Positions 1-9,229 are shown, counted from the first letter of the stretch. The stretch: 15,162 nt of DNA from an uncultured Beijerinckiaceae bacterium (GCA_937863205.1 CALMGA010000261.1:1-15162); one strand, 5' to 3'. Made by a program: numbers and translations. The notes: a model not told the origin generated them from the sequence alone.

Positions 1-3
1 GCC

Positions 4-882
4 TTGGACCGTGCGGGCGATGTCCTGCGGGATGCGGCCTCGCGTGCGGCGCCCGCCGCGCCGGGATCGGGCGGGATCCTGCGGGAGCGGGCCGGCCCGT
101 TCGAGATCCGGCTCGCCGCCGGGCCGTGCGAGGTGGCGCGGGCGCAGCGGCTGCGTTTCGGCGTGTTCTATCGCGAAGGCGGCGCGGTGGCCGACGCCGC
201 CGCCGCCGGCAGCCTGCGCGACCTGTGCCCCTTCGATGCCATCTGCGACCACCTCATCATCGTGGATGCCGCCGCGCCGGAGGTGGCCGGGCCGAAGGTG
301 GTGGGAACCTACCGGCTGCTGCGCCGCGAGGTCGCCGCCCGCCACGGCGGCTTCTATTCGCAGGGCGAGTTCGACCTCGCGCCGCTGCTCGCCCGCCATC
401 CCCTCGTCCGCTTCCTGGAACTCGGGCGGTCCTGCGTGCATCCGGCCTATCGCGGCAAGCGCGTCATCGAGCTGCTGTGGCGCGGCCTGTGGCTGTATGC
501 CCGCCACCATCGCATCGAGGCGCTGATCGGCTGCGCCAGCCTGCCCGGCCTCGACCTCGACGCCAACCGCCGCGCCCTCAGCTTCCTCGGCCATCACGCG
601 GCGGCCGAGCCCCGCTGGCAGGTCGCGTCGCTGCCGCATCGGGCGGTGGCGTTCCAGCCGCTGGCCAGGGAGGCCGTCGATTCCCGACGCGACCTGCTCG
701 CCCTGCCGCCCCTCATCAAGGCCTATCTCCGCGCCGGCGCGAAGTTCAGCAGCGACGTCGTCCTTGACCGGCAGTTCCGGACCACCGACGTGTTCGCGGT
801 CATGCCGATGGCCGAGATCGACGAGCGATACCTCGCCCATTACGGACAGCCGAGTTGCGTTTCGGAAGAGGCGGTCGCATAA
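4..882 (+). CDS. olsB: OlsB-like ornithine N-acyltransferase (GNAT/hemolysin-like), 5' end uncertain
   Basis: This is probably the acyltransferase that adds a 3-hydroxy-acyl chain from acyl-ACP to ornithine, the first step of ornithine-lipid synthesis at the inner membrane. The family core is clear: an RxxVFY-like segment (RLRFGVFY, about residue 50), a CPFDAICDHLIIVD block, VVGTYRLLR, a GGFYSQGEFDLAPLL stretch, LELGRSCVHPAYRGKRVIELLWRGLWLY, and the GCASLPGLD turn. The length (292 aa) is usual for OlsB. The first usable codon is TTG at 4, but the frame is open to the window edge, so the true start may lie upstream. The gene ends 8 bases before the ATG proposed for the next gene, so co-transcription is possible. 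The family (COG3176) also contains acyltransferases of other specificity, so the ornithine substrate is inferred from similarity. Confidence 0.75.
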   Translation: MDRAGDVLRDAASRAAPAAPGSGGILRERAGPFEIRLAAGPCEVARAQRLRFGVFYREGGAVADAAAAGSLRDLCPFDAICDHLIIVDAAAPEVAGPKVVGTYRLLRREVAARHGGFYSQGEFDLAPLLARHPLVRFLELGRSCVHPAYRGKRVIELLWRGLWLYARHHRIEALIGCASLPGLDLDANRRALSFLGHHAAAEPRWQVASLPHRAVAFQPLAREAVDSRRDLLALPPLIKAYLRAGAKFSSDVVLDRQFRTTDVFAVMPMAEIDERYLAHYGQPSCVSEEAVA

Positions 883-890
883 TTCCTTCG

Positions 891-1679
891 ATGAAGCGCG
901 CCCCGACCCGCGAACGCCACTTCCCGTCCGTCCGCTCGCCGTGCCAAGCCGCGGGTTTCCGGGCCGCGGGTCGCCGGGCCGTGCCTCATGCCGCGCGCGC
1001 ATGGATCGTCGGATCTTCCATTCTGCTGGCTGCGCTCGTGTCCGCGGTTCCGGCCGGCGCCATCGACCACAAGGCCAAGGCGATCGCGGCGGAGCGGCCG
1101 CCTGTTCTCAGCCTCAAGGACGCGCTGCTCCACGACGCCGCCTCGCCTTCCGTCGGCAATCCCGACGGCGACGTCACCATCGTCGCCTTCGTTGATTACA
1201 ATTGCGCCTATTGCAAGCGCAGCGAGGCCGACCTCGCGGCCCTGGTCGACGACGATCCCAAGGTCAGGATCATCTACAAGGACTGGCCGATCCTGTCGAA
1301 AACCTCGCTGGCCGCCGCCAAGGTGGCGATCGCCGCCAACCTGCAGGGCAAGTACGCCGACATGCACAAGGCGCTGATGCGGATGCCCGGGCATCCGGCC
1401 GGCGATGCCGACATCAGCCGGGCGGCGGTGGCGGCCGGCGTCGACATCACCCGCCTCAACCGCGACCTCGACGAGCACGACGGCGAGATCGTGGCGCTCC
1501 TGAAGCGCAACATCCAGGAAGCGGATGCGCTGCAGATCAAGGGCACGCCGGTCTACCTCATCGGGCCCTTCATCACGGTCAGCCCGCTCGACCTGCCGCA
1601 GTTCAAGAAGATCGTCGCCGATGCCCGCGAGGATCAGGCCGGTCAGACCAAGCCCGAGCCGGCCGACGCCAAGCCCTGA
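891..1679 (+). CDS. Exported DsbA/DsbG-family thiol-disulfide protein
   Basis: Periplasmic thioredoxin-fold protein of the DsbA/DsbG group (COG1651), expected to oxidise or isomerise disulfides in exported proteins. An N-terminal hydrophobic segment (WIVGSSILLAALVSAVPAGA) looks like a signal peptide. The strand VTIVAFVDYNC leads to the active-site CAYC motif (C105 and C108 counted from the ATG), and the cis-proline loop is KGTPVYLIG. The C-terminus is a charged, Pro/Glu-rich tail. The ATG at 891 gives 262 aa with an unusually long, Arg-rich N-region. A GTG at 981 would give a more ordinary signal peptide (MPHAARAWIVG...), and a TTG at 855 would overlap olsB. None has a convincing ribosome site, so the start is uncertain. 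The gene converges on the ccdA-like gene. Its clients are unknown; periplasmic PQQ dehydrogenases or cytochromes c are plausible from context. Confidence 0.85.
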   Translation: MKRAPTRERHFPSVRSPCQAAGFRAAGRRAVPHAARAWIVGSSILLAALVSAVPAGAIDHKAKAIAAERPPVLSLKDALLHDAASPSVGNPDGDVTIVAFVDYNCAYCKRSEADLAALVDDDPKVRIIYKDWPILSKTSLAAAKVAIAANLQGKYADMHKALMRMPGHPAGDADISRAAVAAGVDITRLNRDLDEHDGEIVALLKRNIQEADALQIKGTPVYLIGPFITVSPLDLPQFKKIVADAREDQAGQTKPEPADAKP

Positions 1680-1709
1680 TCCCGAGGGTTATGGGATCCG
1701 TCTTGTTCT

Positions 1710-2420
1710 CTAGAACCGCGTGGTGAGCGTAGTCAGCCACGCCGGCGAGGCGGCGACGAGCTTGCCCTCGATCGACTTGTCGTAGCCCGACAGCATCAGC
1801 GCCCCCAGCGCGATCAGCAGCACCCCCATCAGCGACTTCATCGCCCTGCCGGTGGTGAGCAGGCCGCCCTTCCAGCGCATCAGCGTTTCCCGCGACAGGA
1901 CGCCGAGCCCCATCATCGGCAGGCCGGCGCCGAGCCCATAGCCCAGCATCACCAGGCTCGCCAGCCACAGGTGCTGGGATTGCGAGGCGAGCAGAATGGC
2001 GGCGCCGAGCGTCGGCCCGCCGCAGGGCGACCACACCGCGCCCAGCAGCAGCCCGACGCCGAACTGCCCCGGCAGACCCGACGCGTCGAAGCCGCCGAAG
2101 CGCTGCTGGGCGAAGGCGCCGACCGGCCCCGCCGCCGTGGCCATCCGCATCTGCAGCACCGGCACCAGCAGCACCACGCCAACCAGCAGCAGCATCACGG
2201 CCGCCGCCCGCCCGAACACGTCGCCGTCGATCCCGATCGCGAAGCCGATCGTTTGCACGAAGATGCCGATCGCCGCGTAGGACAGCGCCACGCCGGCACC
2301 CAGCGCCACCGGCCCGAAGCGGTGCTCGGACACGGCCGTGCCGAGAACGATCGGCAGCAGCGGCAGCACGCAGGGCGACAGGATGGACAGGAGGCCGGCG
2401 ACGAAGGCAAAGAAGATCAT
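1710..2420 (-). CDS. CcdA/DsbD-beta-type membrane thiol-disulfide transporter
   Basis: Inner-membrane protein that carries reducing equivalents from cytoplasmic thioredoxin to periplasmic thiol proteins. It is 236 aa from the ATG at 2420, with about six hydrophobic segments. The paired motifs typical of the family are present: LSPCVLPLLP (C17) in the first helix and WSPCGGPTLG (C133) in the fourth. An in-frame ATG 36 bases upstream (2456) would add 12 polar residues. The 2420 start is preferred because the mature family begins directly with the hydrophobic helix (MIFFAFVAGLLSILSPC). It lies 157 bases downstream of the periplasmic thioredoxin gene on the same strand, a natural electron-donor/acceptor pair. 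Such pairs serve cytochrome c maturation or periplasmic disulfide reduction; the sequence does not say which. Confidence 0.9.
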   Translation of the reverse strand: MIFFAFVAGLLSILSPCVLPLLPIVLGTAVSEHRFGPVALGAGVALSYAAIGIFVQTIGFAIGIDGDVFGRAAAVMLLLVGVVLLVPVLQMRMATAAGPVGAFAQQRFGGFDASGLPGQFGVGLLLGAVWSPCGGPTLGAAILLASQSQHLWLASLVMLGYGLGAGLPMMGLGVLSRETLMRWKGGLLTTGRAMKSLMGVLLIALGALMLSGYDKSIEGKLVAASPAWLTTLTTRF

Positions 2421-2577
2421 GGGCGCGCTCTCGTTTGCAGGCGGGCAGGGGCGCATGCCGGATCACGGCGGGCGTGTCACGAAACGCAGGTGACGACGCT
2501 TGTGACGACGCGCGGACCGACGCCCTCCCCTTGTCGCGGCGGACATCCTTGATCCGCCGCGCCTCGGAAGCGATGGC

Positions 2578-2955
2578 TCAGACGGCCTTGCGGAACAGCT
2601 TTTCGACGGACGCGGGATTGGTGTCGCCGCTGGAGCAGGCGGTTTCCTTGCGGCCGTGGAAGGCGATGAAGGTGCTCTGGGCGCGCACGCCGAGCTTGCG
2701 CAACAGCGCCTTCTGCGAATCGAAGTCGATGTCGAGCACGGTGACGTCGCTGTATCTGGGATCGGCGAGCAGGGCGGCCACGATCGGCTTCTGCGCCTGG
2801 CACGTCGAGCACCACGGCGCGGTGACGTGCACCACCACCGGCTTGCCGGCCTCCTGCGCCGCCGCCAAGGCGGCGGGCGTGTAGGGCCGCTCGGCCGCCA
2901 GCACGGGCGAGGCGGCGCAGAGGAGGGCCAGGGCGGCCAGGGTGCGAAGGCTCAT
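2578..2955 (-). CDS. Periplasmic thioredoxin-family protein (WCSTC)
   Basis: Small exported thioredoxin (125 aa). The signal peptide MSLRTLAALALLCAASPVLA is followed by the fold: VVVHVTAPWCSTCQAQ (C49/C52 redox pair), VTVLDIDFDSQKALLRKLGV, then RAQSTFIAFHGRKE. The position normally occupied by the cis-proline (xPT) reads Q93-S94-T95 here. An extra cysteine sits at 107. The ribosome site is good (GGAGA before the ATG). Its position upstream of the CcdA-like gene suggests that it takes electrons from that protein and reduces periplasmic substrates. Related short thioredoxins with QST in place of the cis-Pro sequence occur in this family, so this is probably a family trait rather than damage. 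The 175 bases upstream, before the mosaic repeat, hold its presumed promoter, but I see no clear promoter boxes. Confidence 0.88.
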   Translation of the reverse strand: MSLRTLAALALLCAASPVLAAERPYTPAALAAAQEAGKPVVVHVTAPWCSTCQAQKPIVAALLADPRYSDVTVLDIDFDSQKALLRKLGVRAQSTFIAFHGRKETACSSGDTNPASVEKLFRKAV

Positions 2956-3130
2956 GAACGGTTCTCCACAGAAAGCGTGCTCCTTTCGACGGAGGCAGCG
3001 CTGTTGTTACAGGAAAATCCCACGGCGGAAACGACGCTCGTTGCGCGTCTTCCCGCAAATGGTCGGGTCACCCGCGACGTTGAGAACAGCAGCGCGAGGG
3101 TGGGGCGCAACATTCTTTTCATGAAGCCTT

Positions 3131-3234
3131 AGAGCACCGGACCCTTAAATCGGGTCCGATCCGATGCTCTGAACCTACTGTGCCGCATCGAATTCATCCG
3201 GAAAGCGCTGCGCACCTCTCGATCCGGTGCTTTA
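3131..3234. repeat. Mosaic palindromic repeat, copy 1
   Basis: This stretch aligns along its length with the two tandem copies at 12842-13034. Shared blocks, in order, are an AGAGCACCGG-type arm, a GATGCTCT-type return arm, the invariant linker TGTGCCGC, then ATCCGGAAA, GCGCTGCGCAC and a closing CCGGTGCTTTAG. Inside the left half GGACCC (3139-3144) pairs with GGGTCC, giving an imperfect hairpin. The design (paired arms, linker, third related arm) resembles the interspersed GAGCATCGGACCGAAAAG-type repeats of Rhizobiales. Its right end overlaps the TAA that closes the minus-strand frame at 3232. Confidence 0.8.
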
Positions 3235-3432
3235 GTTTCTCGTTGACTCATCGACTGAATAGAGTTTCGCCCAGTCGTCGTGAACGTATGGCGCCGCTGC
3301 ATATAGTTTTGCGCTGTCGAGAGCGTCGCGCATCGCGGCTTGCAGTCTTTGTATGAAGCCCTGCAGTTTGCGCAGTTGTTCTGGCTCTTCTGCGTTCCTT
3401 TCTTCAAAACTTTGACTTGTTTCATCAAGTAT
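3232..3432 (-). other. In-frame continuation of the upstream gene after an amber codon
   Basis: Directly after the TAG at 3433-3435 the same frame stays open for 66 codons to a TAA at 3232-3234. It begins ILDETSQSFEERNAEEPEQ and continues as a hydrophilic, helix-rich segment (LRKLQGFIQRLQAAMRDALDSAKL) ending near DDWAKLYSVDESTRN. Its composition is that of a real protein. The overlapping frame at 3129-3428 is Cys/Arg/Thr-rich and runs into the repeat. There is no ATG, GTG or TTG near the beginning of this segment; the first internal Met is about 34 codons in. It is therefore most simply the C-terminal part of the 3433-3756 gene, cut off by a nonsense mutation or reached by read-through. Confidence 0.6.
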
Positions 3433-5558
<2,126 letters not shown>

Positions 5559-5580
5559 GTTCGATCGATCAGCGCCCGCG

Positions 5581-5603
5581 GCCGGACCGGCGTCCTGTCC
5601 GGC
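5581..5603. terminator. Hairpin in the convergent pgm/GNAT gap
   Basis: GCCGGAC (5581-5587) and GTCCGGC (5597-5603) form a perfect 7-bp GC-rich stem with a 9-base loop. It sits in the 58-base gap between the convergent stops of pgm (5558) and the GNAT gene (5617). There is no T-run on either side, so factor-independent termination is only possible, not shown. Confidence 0.4.
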
Positions 5604-5616
5604 GAAAGGAGCACGC

Positions 5617-6132
5617 TCAATCGGCGAGGCGGCGGCGCATGGTGACGTGCGGCAGGCCGATCTCGACGTGGGGTGCGCCGGTTTCGCGGTAACCGAGCGC
5701 CCGGTAGAAGCCGACCGCCGTCGCCCGCGACGCCAGCTCGATCTCGCCGATGCCGCGCCGGACGGCGGCGGTCTCGGCGAAGCGCACGAGGCGGCGCCCC
5801 AGGCCGCTGCCCCGACAGGCCGGCGCGACCGCCATCTGCCGCAACTTCGCCCGCGGCGGCGCATCCCGTTCGCGCGGGAGCGGCTTCAGCGTCACCGCTG
5901 CGCAGACCGCCGAGCCGGCCTCGCCGCCCAGGACGGCGAAATGAAGCTGCGCGTCCTCGCCGGCGACGTCGCCGGCATCGAGAACGAGCCCGAGCGGCCG
6001 GCGCAGCTGCGCGTCGCGGAACAGCAGGACGAGCCGGTAAAGGTCCGACCCGTAGGGCACTTCACGCAAGTGAACTTCACGCAAGTGAACTTCACGCAGG
6101 TGATGAGCGGCGGCGTCCGCGGCTCCGGTCAC
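5617..6132 (-). CDS. GNAT-family N-acetyltransferase with a 5-residue N-terminal triplication
   Basis: Cytoplasmic acetyl-CoA-dependent acyltransferase of unknown substrate, 171 aa. The GNAT core is present: an opening strand VPYGSDLYRLVLLFRDAQLRRPLGL, the middle strands VCAAVTLKPLP, motif A LRQMAVAPACRGSGLGRRLVRFAE (RGSGLG binds the CoA pyrophosphate), then IELASRATAVGFYRALGYRETG. The start is set by context: GTG at 6132 overlaps the TGA of the upstream DUF3280-like gene as GTGA, a standard coupled arrangement. This places LREVHLREVHLREV ahead of the usual first strand, encoded by three 15-bp units. Without the two extra copies the N-terminus would look normal. It is co-transcribed with an exported protein gene, but nothing in the sequence explains a shared job. 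Confidence 0.85.
   Translation of the reverse strand: MTGAADAAAHHLREVHLREVHLREVPYGSDLYRLVLLFRDAQLRRPLGLVLDAGDVAGEDAQLHFAVLGGEAGSAVCAAVTLKPLPRERDAPPRAKLRQMAVAPACRGSGLGRRLVRFAETAAVRRGIGEIELASRATAVGFYRALGYRETGAPHVEIGLPHVTMRRRLAD
6061..6105. repeat. Threefold 15-bp tandem repeat inside the GNAT gene
   Basis: Unit TTCACGCAAGTGAAC occurs at 6061-6075 and 6076-6090 without change, and at 6091-6105 with three differences. Each unit contains a palindrome, TTCAC-GCAA-GTGAA. The length keeps the reading frame and encodes L-R-E-V-H repeats on the minus strand near codons 10-24. Confidence 0.95.
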
Positions 6133-6671
6133 CTTGCCTTGCCGGTTTCGGCCGGCAGCGGCTGGTCGAACAGCCGCTCCTTGACCAGGAACTTGACCCC
6201 GTGCGCCCATACGTTGGGGTCTTCGCCGCGCACGTCGACCACGCCCTGGCGCAGCACCCGGTCGGTTTTGACGTCCTTCACCGATCCCGACAGGTTGAAG
6301 GTCGCCGCCGACACGCTTTGCAGGGCGGTGGCGACCTCGATGTCGGCGCCGAGCGCCTTGGCGATGTCCTGGTCGCAGCCGTTGCACTGCGACAGCGGCA
6401 GGCTGTCGGCGATCTTCTTGGCCTGCGGCGCCGTGTCCACCACGGTGTAGCCCTTGGCACCGACGAGCTGGCGCAGCAACTCGGTTTCCGTCTTGAGCTT
6501 GGCCTTGAGTGCCGGCGTCAGCGCGAGTTCCACCGGCTCGATGTCGAAGACCACCGCCTTCAAACCCTCCGCCCGCGCCGTGCCGGCGAGCGGGGCGGCG
6601 AGGGTCAGCCCCAAGGTGAGCCCGGCGGCGAGCCGGAAGGCGAAGCGGTTGGCGGATGCTGACGGTGTCAT
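6129..6671 (-). CDS. Exported DUF3280-like protein of unknown function
   Basis: 180 aa, with a signal peptide (MTPSASANRFAFRLAAGLTL... ending TARAEG near residue 36), so probably periplasmic. The mature part opens with a strand KAVVFDIEPVEL, continues through KTETELLRQLVGAKGYTVVDTAP, a C96-N-G-C99 pair in LSQCNGCDQDIAKALGADIEVA, and TFNLSGSVKDVKTDRVLRQGVVDVRGEDPNVWAHGVKFLVKERLF. This resembles DUF3280-type proteins seen next to PQQ-associated ABC genes; I assign the family from memory and could be off on the number. The ATG at 6671 is preceded by GGGGAGAAGGGCCG, a strong ribosome site. An upstream in-frame ATG at 6827 only adds an Arg-rich non-signal stretch. It is divergent from the binding-protein gene and coupled to the GNAT gene. 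The CxxC could be redox-active or metal-binding. Confidence 0.82.
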   Translation of the reverse strand: MTPSASANRFAFRLAAGLTLGLTLAAPLAGTARAEGLKAVVFDIEPVELALTPALKAKLKTETELLRQLVGAKGYTVVDTAPQAKKIADSLPLSQCNGCDQDIAKALGADIEVATALQSVSAATFNLSGSVKDVKTDRVLRQGVVDVRGEDPNVWAHGVKFLVKERLFDQPLPAETGKAR

Positions 6672-6718
6672 CGGCCCTTCTCCCCAAGCTGCGCGCGTTC
6701 CCGCGCCTTTCGCGAGGC

Positions 6719-6734
6719 CCGCTCTGACGAGCGG
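6719..6734. promoter_or_regulatory. Short hairpin in the divergent intergenic region
   Basis: CCGCTC (6719-6724) and GAGCGG (6729-6734) with a TGAC loop lie in the region between the divergent DUF3280-like and binding-protein genes. It could be part of the leader of the minus-strand operon or an operator half; nothing decides between them. Confidence 0.3.
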
Positions 6735-6774
6735 CTTACGGCTCCGCGCTTGCTGGCGCCATACCACCCTGCTA

Positions 6775-6801
6775 GCGTCGTTGAAAGTCGGCAAACGACG
6801 C
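6775..6801. promoter_or_regulatory. Candidate operator palindrome upstream of the ABC operon
   Basis: GCGTCGTT (6775-6782) and AACGACGC (6794-6801) are perfect 8-bp inverted repeats separated by 11 bases. They sit in the 188-base region between divergent starts at 6671 and 6860. A symmetric site of this span between divergent operons is what a dimeric regulator would bind. No regulator gene is in the window and I could not name the family. The site is 58 bases before the TTG at 6860. Confidence 0.45.
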
Positions 6802-6859
6802 CGCCGCGCCCACCAAGGCAGCGGCAAACGCCGACACGGGAAACGCTAAGGGAACGCAG

Positions 6860-8191
6860 TTGACGTCTGGCACCCGGCTGGCGCGGGCGACGCTTTTCGC
6901 CGCCGTGACTTCTGTTTCGGCCGCTTGTCTTGCCGTCATTGATCTTGCGGTCATTGATCTTGCGGTCATTGGTCTTGCGGCCGGTCCCAGCGTGTCGGGC
7001 TCGACGGCGCAGGCCCAGACGGTTGTCGCGCCGCCGCAGGCGTCCTCATCCCGACCCCCTGCCGCACCCCAGGTCGTGAAGATCGCCTATCTCGGGCTGC
7101 GCCGTCCGGCGCCGCCGATCTACGATTACGACGACAATCCCGCCGACGTCGGCATCGCCGGTGCCAGGATCGCCCTGCGCGACATGGAAACCACCGGGCG
7201 CCTCACCGGCCAGGACTTCCAGCTCGACACGGTGATCCTCAACCGCGGGCAGTCGGCGGTGGAAGCGGCCGAGGCGCTCGTCGCCAAGGGCGAGGGGCTC
7301 ATCATCGCCGACCTGCCGGCCACCGACCTGCTCGCCGTCGCCGATGCCTTGAAGGGCAAGCCGGCGACCTTGTTCAACATCCTGGCCGAGGACGACAGCC
7401 TTCGCAACGCCGACTGCCGGGCCAACATCGACCATTTCGCGCCCTCGCGCTCGATGCTCACCGACGCGCTGATGCAGTTCATCGCCGCGCAGAAATGGCG
7501 CAACGTGTTCCTTGTGGTCGGCAAGGAGCCGGCCGACCAGCTTTACGCCACCGCCGTGCGCCGCTCGGTGAAGAAGTTCGGCCTCAAGCTCACCGGCGAC
7601 AAGCCCTGGACCTTCGGCAACCTCGCCCGCGAGCGCGCCGACGGGCCGACGCGCGCCGACGCGCTGGTGTTCACCCGTGGCGTCGATGCCGACATGATCG
7701 TGGTCGCGGACGAGGCCGGGAACTTCGGCGACTACGTGCAGTACCATACCTCCGAGCCCAAGCTCGTCGCCGGCACGCAGGGGCTGGTTCCCGCCACCTG
7801 GTCGCGCGTGCTTGACGCCTGGGGCTCGGCGCAGTTGCAGAGCCGCTTCGTGCGCGCCAACAAGCGTCCGATGCGCCCGCTCGACTACCAAGCCTGGACG
7901 GCGATCCGCGCGGTGGGCGAGGCGGCCACCCGCACCAAGTCCGGCGATCCCGCCGTGGTCGCCGACTACATCCTGCGGCCCGACTTCGACATCGCCGCCT
8001 TCAAGGGGGTGCCGGTGTCGATGCGGCCGTGGGACCGGCAGCTGCGCCAGCCCGTGCTGCTGGTGCAGCCCAGGATGCTGGTCTCGGTGGCGCCCGAGCC
8101 GGGCTTCCTCCACCCCGTCAGCCCGCTCGACACGCTCGGCTTCGACAAGCCGGAAACCGGCTGCAAGATCCCCTCGGGAGGCAAATCGTGA
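6860..8191 (+). CDS. ABC transporter periplasmic binding protein, PQQ/methylotrophy-associated (LutA-like)
   Basis: 443-aa exported protein of the type I (LivJ-like) binding fold, matching the 'PQQ-dependent alcohol catabolism-associated' binding protein family. Diagnostic segments: KIAYLGLRRPAPPIYDYDDNP at the start of the mature domain, GIAGARIALRDMETTGRLTGQDFQLD, LIIADLPATDLLAVADAL, FNILAEDDSLRNADCRANIDHFAPSRSML, and MRPLDYQAWTAIRAVGEAATR. The start is TTG at 6860 with AAGGGA seven bases upstream; no ATG alternative exists before the signal peptide. That signal peptide holds the triplicated AVIDLAVIDLAVIGLA. The gene overlaps the next one (GTGA). In Methylobacterium a similar binding protein (LutA) belongs to the lanthanide-uptake ABC system; transfer of that role here is inference. 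Confidence 0.88.
   Translation: MTSGTRLARATLFAAVTSVSAACLAVIDLAVIDLAVIGLAAGPSVSGSTAQAQTVVAPPQASSSRPPAAPQVVKIAYLGLRRPAPPIYDYDDNPADVGIAGARIALRDMETTGRLTGQDFQLDTVILNRGQSAVEAAEALVAKGEGLIIADLPATDLLAVADALKGKPATLFNILAEDDSLRNADCRANIDHFAPSRSMLTDALMQFIAAQKWRNVFLVVGKEPADQLYATAVRRSVKKFGLKLTGDKPWTFGNLARERADGPTRADALVFTRGVDADMIVVADEAGNFGDYVQYHTSEPKLVAGTQGLVPATWSRVLDAWGSAQLQSRFVRANKRPMRPLDYQAWTAIRAVGEAATRTKSGDPAVVADYILRPDFDIAAFKGVPVSMRPWDRQLRQPVLLVQPRMLVSVAPEPGFLHPVSPLDTLGFDKPETGCKIPSGGKS
6935..6979. repeat. Threefold 15-bp tandem repeat in the binding-protein signal peptide
   Basis: Unit GTCATTGATCTTGCG at 6935-6949 and 6950-6964, and with one change (A to G) at 6965-6979. It encodes V-I-D-L-A, V-I-D-L-A, V-I-G-L-A and places two aspartates inside the hydrophobic core of the signal peptide. 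Confidence 0.95.
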
Positions 8192-9174
8192 CCTGCTCGC
8201 CGCTCCGCTCGATCGTGCTCGCGGGGGTCGCCGCAACCCTGCTCGTCGGCGCCGCGCCCGCCTCGGCCTACATGGCCTACGTCACCAACGAGAAGGACAA
8301 CACCGTCAGCGTCATCGACACCGCGACCTGGAAGGTGGTCAGGACGGCCGATGTCGGCCGGCGCCCGCGCGGCATCATCATCAGCCCGGACGGCAAGGAG
8401 CTGTACGTCTGCGCGTCCGACGACGACATCATCCAGGTCTACGACCTCAAGACCATGCAGATGATCCGCACCCTGCCATCGGGTCCCGACCCCGAAACCT
8501 TCGCCCTCTCGCCCGACGGCAAGACGCTCTACGTGTCCAACGAGGACGACAACCAGGTCACCGTGATCGACATCCCCGCCAACAAGGCGACGGCGGAGAT
8601 TCCCGTCGGCGTCGAGCCGGAGGGCGAGGGCATCAGCCCCGACGGCAAGACGCTGGTCAACACCTCCGAAACCACCAACATGGCGAGCTTCATCGACACG
8701 GCGAGCGCCAGGATCGTCGCCAACGTGCTGGTCGACTCGCGCCCGCGCGTCGCCGTCTTCAACGGCGACGGCAGCAAGCTGTGGGTGTCGTCCGAGGTCG
8801 GCGGCAAGGTCAACGTGATCGACACCAAGACGCATCAGATCCTCAAGAAGATCTCCTTCGCCGTTCCGTCCATCGATGCGGAGGCGGTCCAGCCGGTGGG
8901 CATCCGTCTGACGCCCGACGGCAAGACCGCCTTCGTGGCGCTGGGACCGGCCAACCGCGTCGCCGTGGTCAACCAGCAGACCTTTGAGGTCGAGAAGTAC
9001 CTGCTCGTCGGCCAGCGCGTCTGGCAGATGGCCTTCACGCCCGACCAGAAATACCTGCTGACAACCAACGGCATTTCCAACGACGTGTCGGTGATCGACG
9101 TCGCCAGCCTCAGGCCGATCCGGGCCGTGCCGGTCGGCGCCTATCCCTGGGGCGTCGCCATTTCGCCCAATTGA
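8188..9174 (+). CDS. Exported YVTN-type beta-propeller protein, PQQ/ABC-associated
   Basis: 328-aa periplasmic beta-propeller. The start is GTG at 8188, overlapping the previous stop as GTGA, with GGGAGG seven bases upstream. The signal peptide MTCSPLRSIVLAGVAATLLV... ends at APASA. The mature part has about seven repeats of the YVTNEKDNTVSVIDTATWKVV kind, with recurring SPDGK(E/T)LY turns (about residues 65, 110, 150, 245) and final blades ISNDVSVIDVASL and GAYPWGVAISPN. This is the propeller that accompanies the PQQ-linked ABC genes in many methylotrophs and in the Pseudomonas alcohol (ped) cluster; an exported propeller is also, as I recall, in the lut cluster. The role is unknown. Propellers of this sort usually serve as binding scaffolds or, less often, metal/redox-centre carriers; I see no CxxCH haem motif. 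Confidence 0.9.
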   Translation: MTCSPLRSIVLAGVAATLLVGAAPASAYMAYVTNEKDNTVSVIDTATWKVVRTADVGRRPRGIIISPDGKELYVCASDDDIIQVYDLKTMQMIRTLPSGPDPETFALSPDGKTLYVSNEDDNQVTVIDIPANKATAEIPVGVEPEGEGISPDGKTLVNTSETTNMASFIDTASARIVANVLVDSRPRVAVFNGDGSKLWVSSEVGGKVNVIDTKTHQILKKISFAVPSIDAEAVQPVGIRLTPDGKTAFVALGPANRVAVVNQQTFEVEKYLLVGQRVWQMAFTPDQKYLLTTNGISNDVSVIDVASLRPIRAVPVGAYPWGVAISPN

Positions 9175-9229
9175 GCCGGAGGGACCACGCCGTTGGGAGC
9201 CGGCTTGGGAGTTGCGCGTTGAAGCCGGC

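Noticed and set aside
2480..2515. GTGACGACG direct repeat between the ccdA-like and thioredoxin genes
   Set aside because: Only two short copies, with no symmetry or promoter context that would support a site.
3129..3428. 99-aa minus-strand open frame over the mosaic repeat
   Set aside because: Its second half translates the repeat, its composition is odd (Cys/Arg/Thr), and an overlapping frame in register with the upstream gene is more protein-like.
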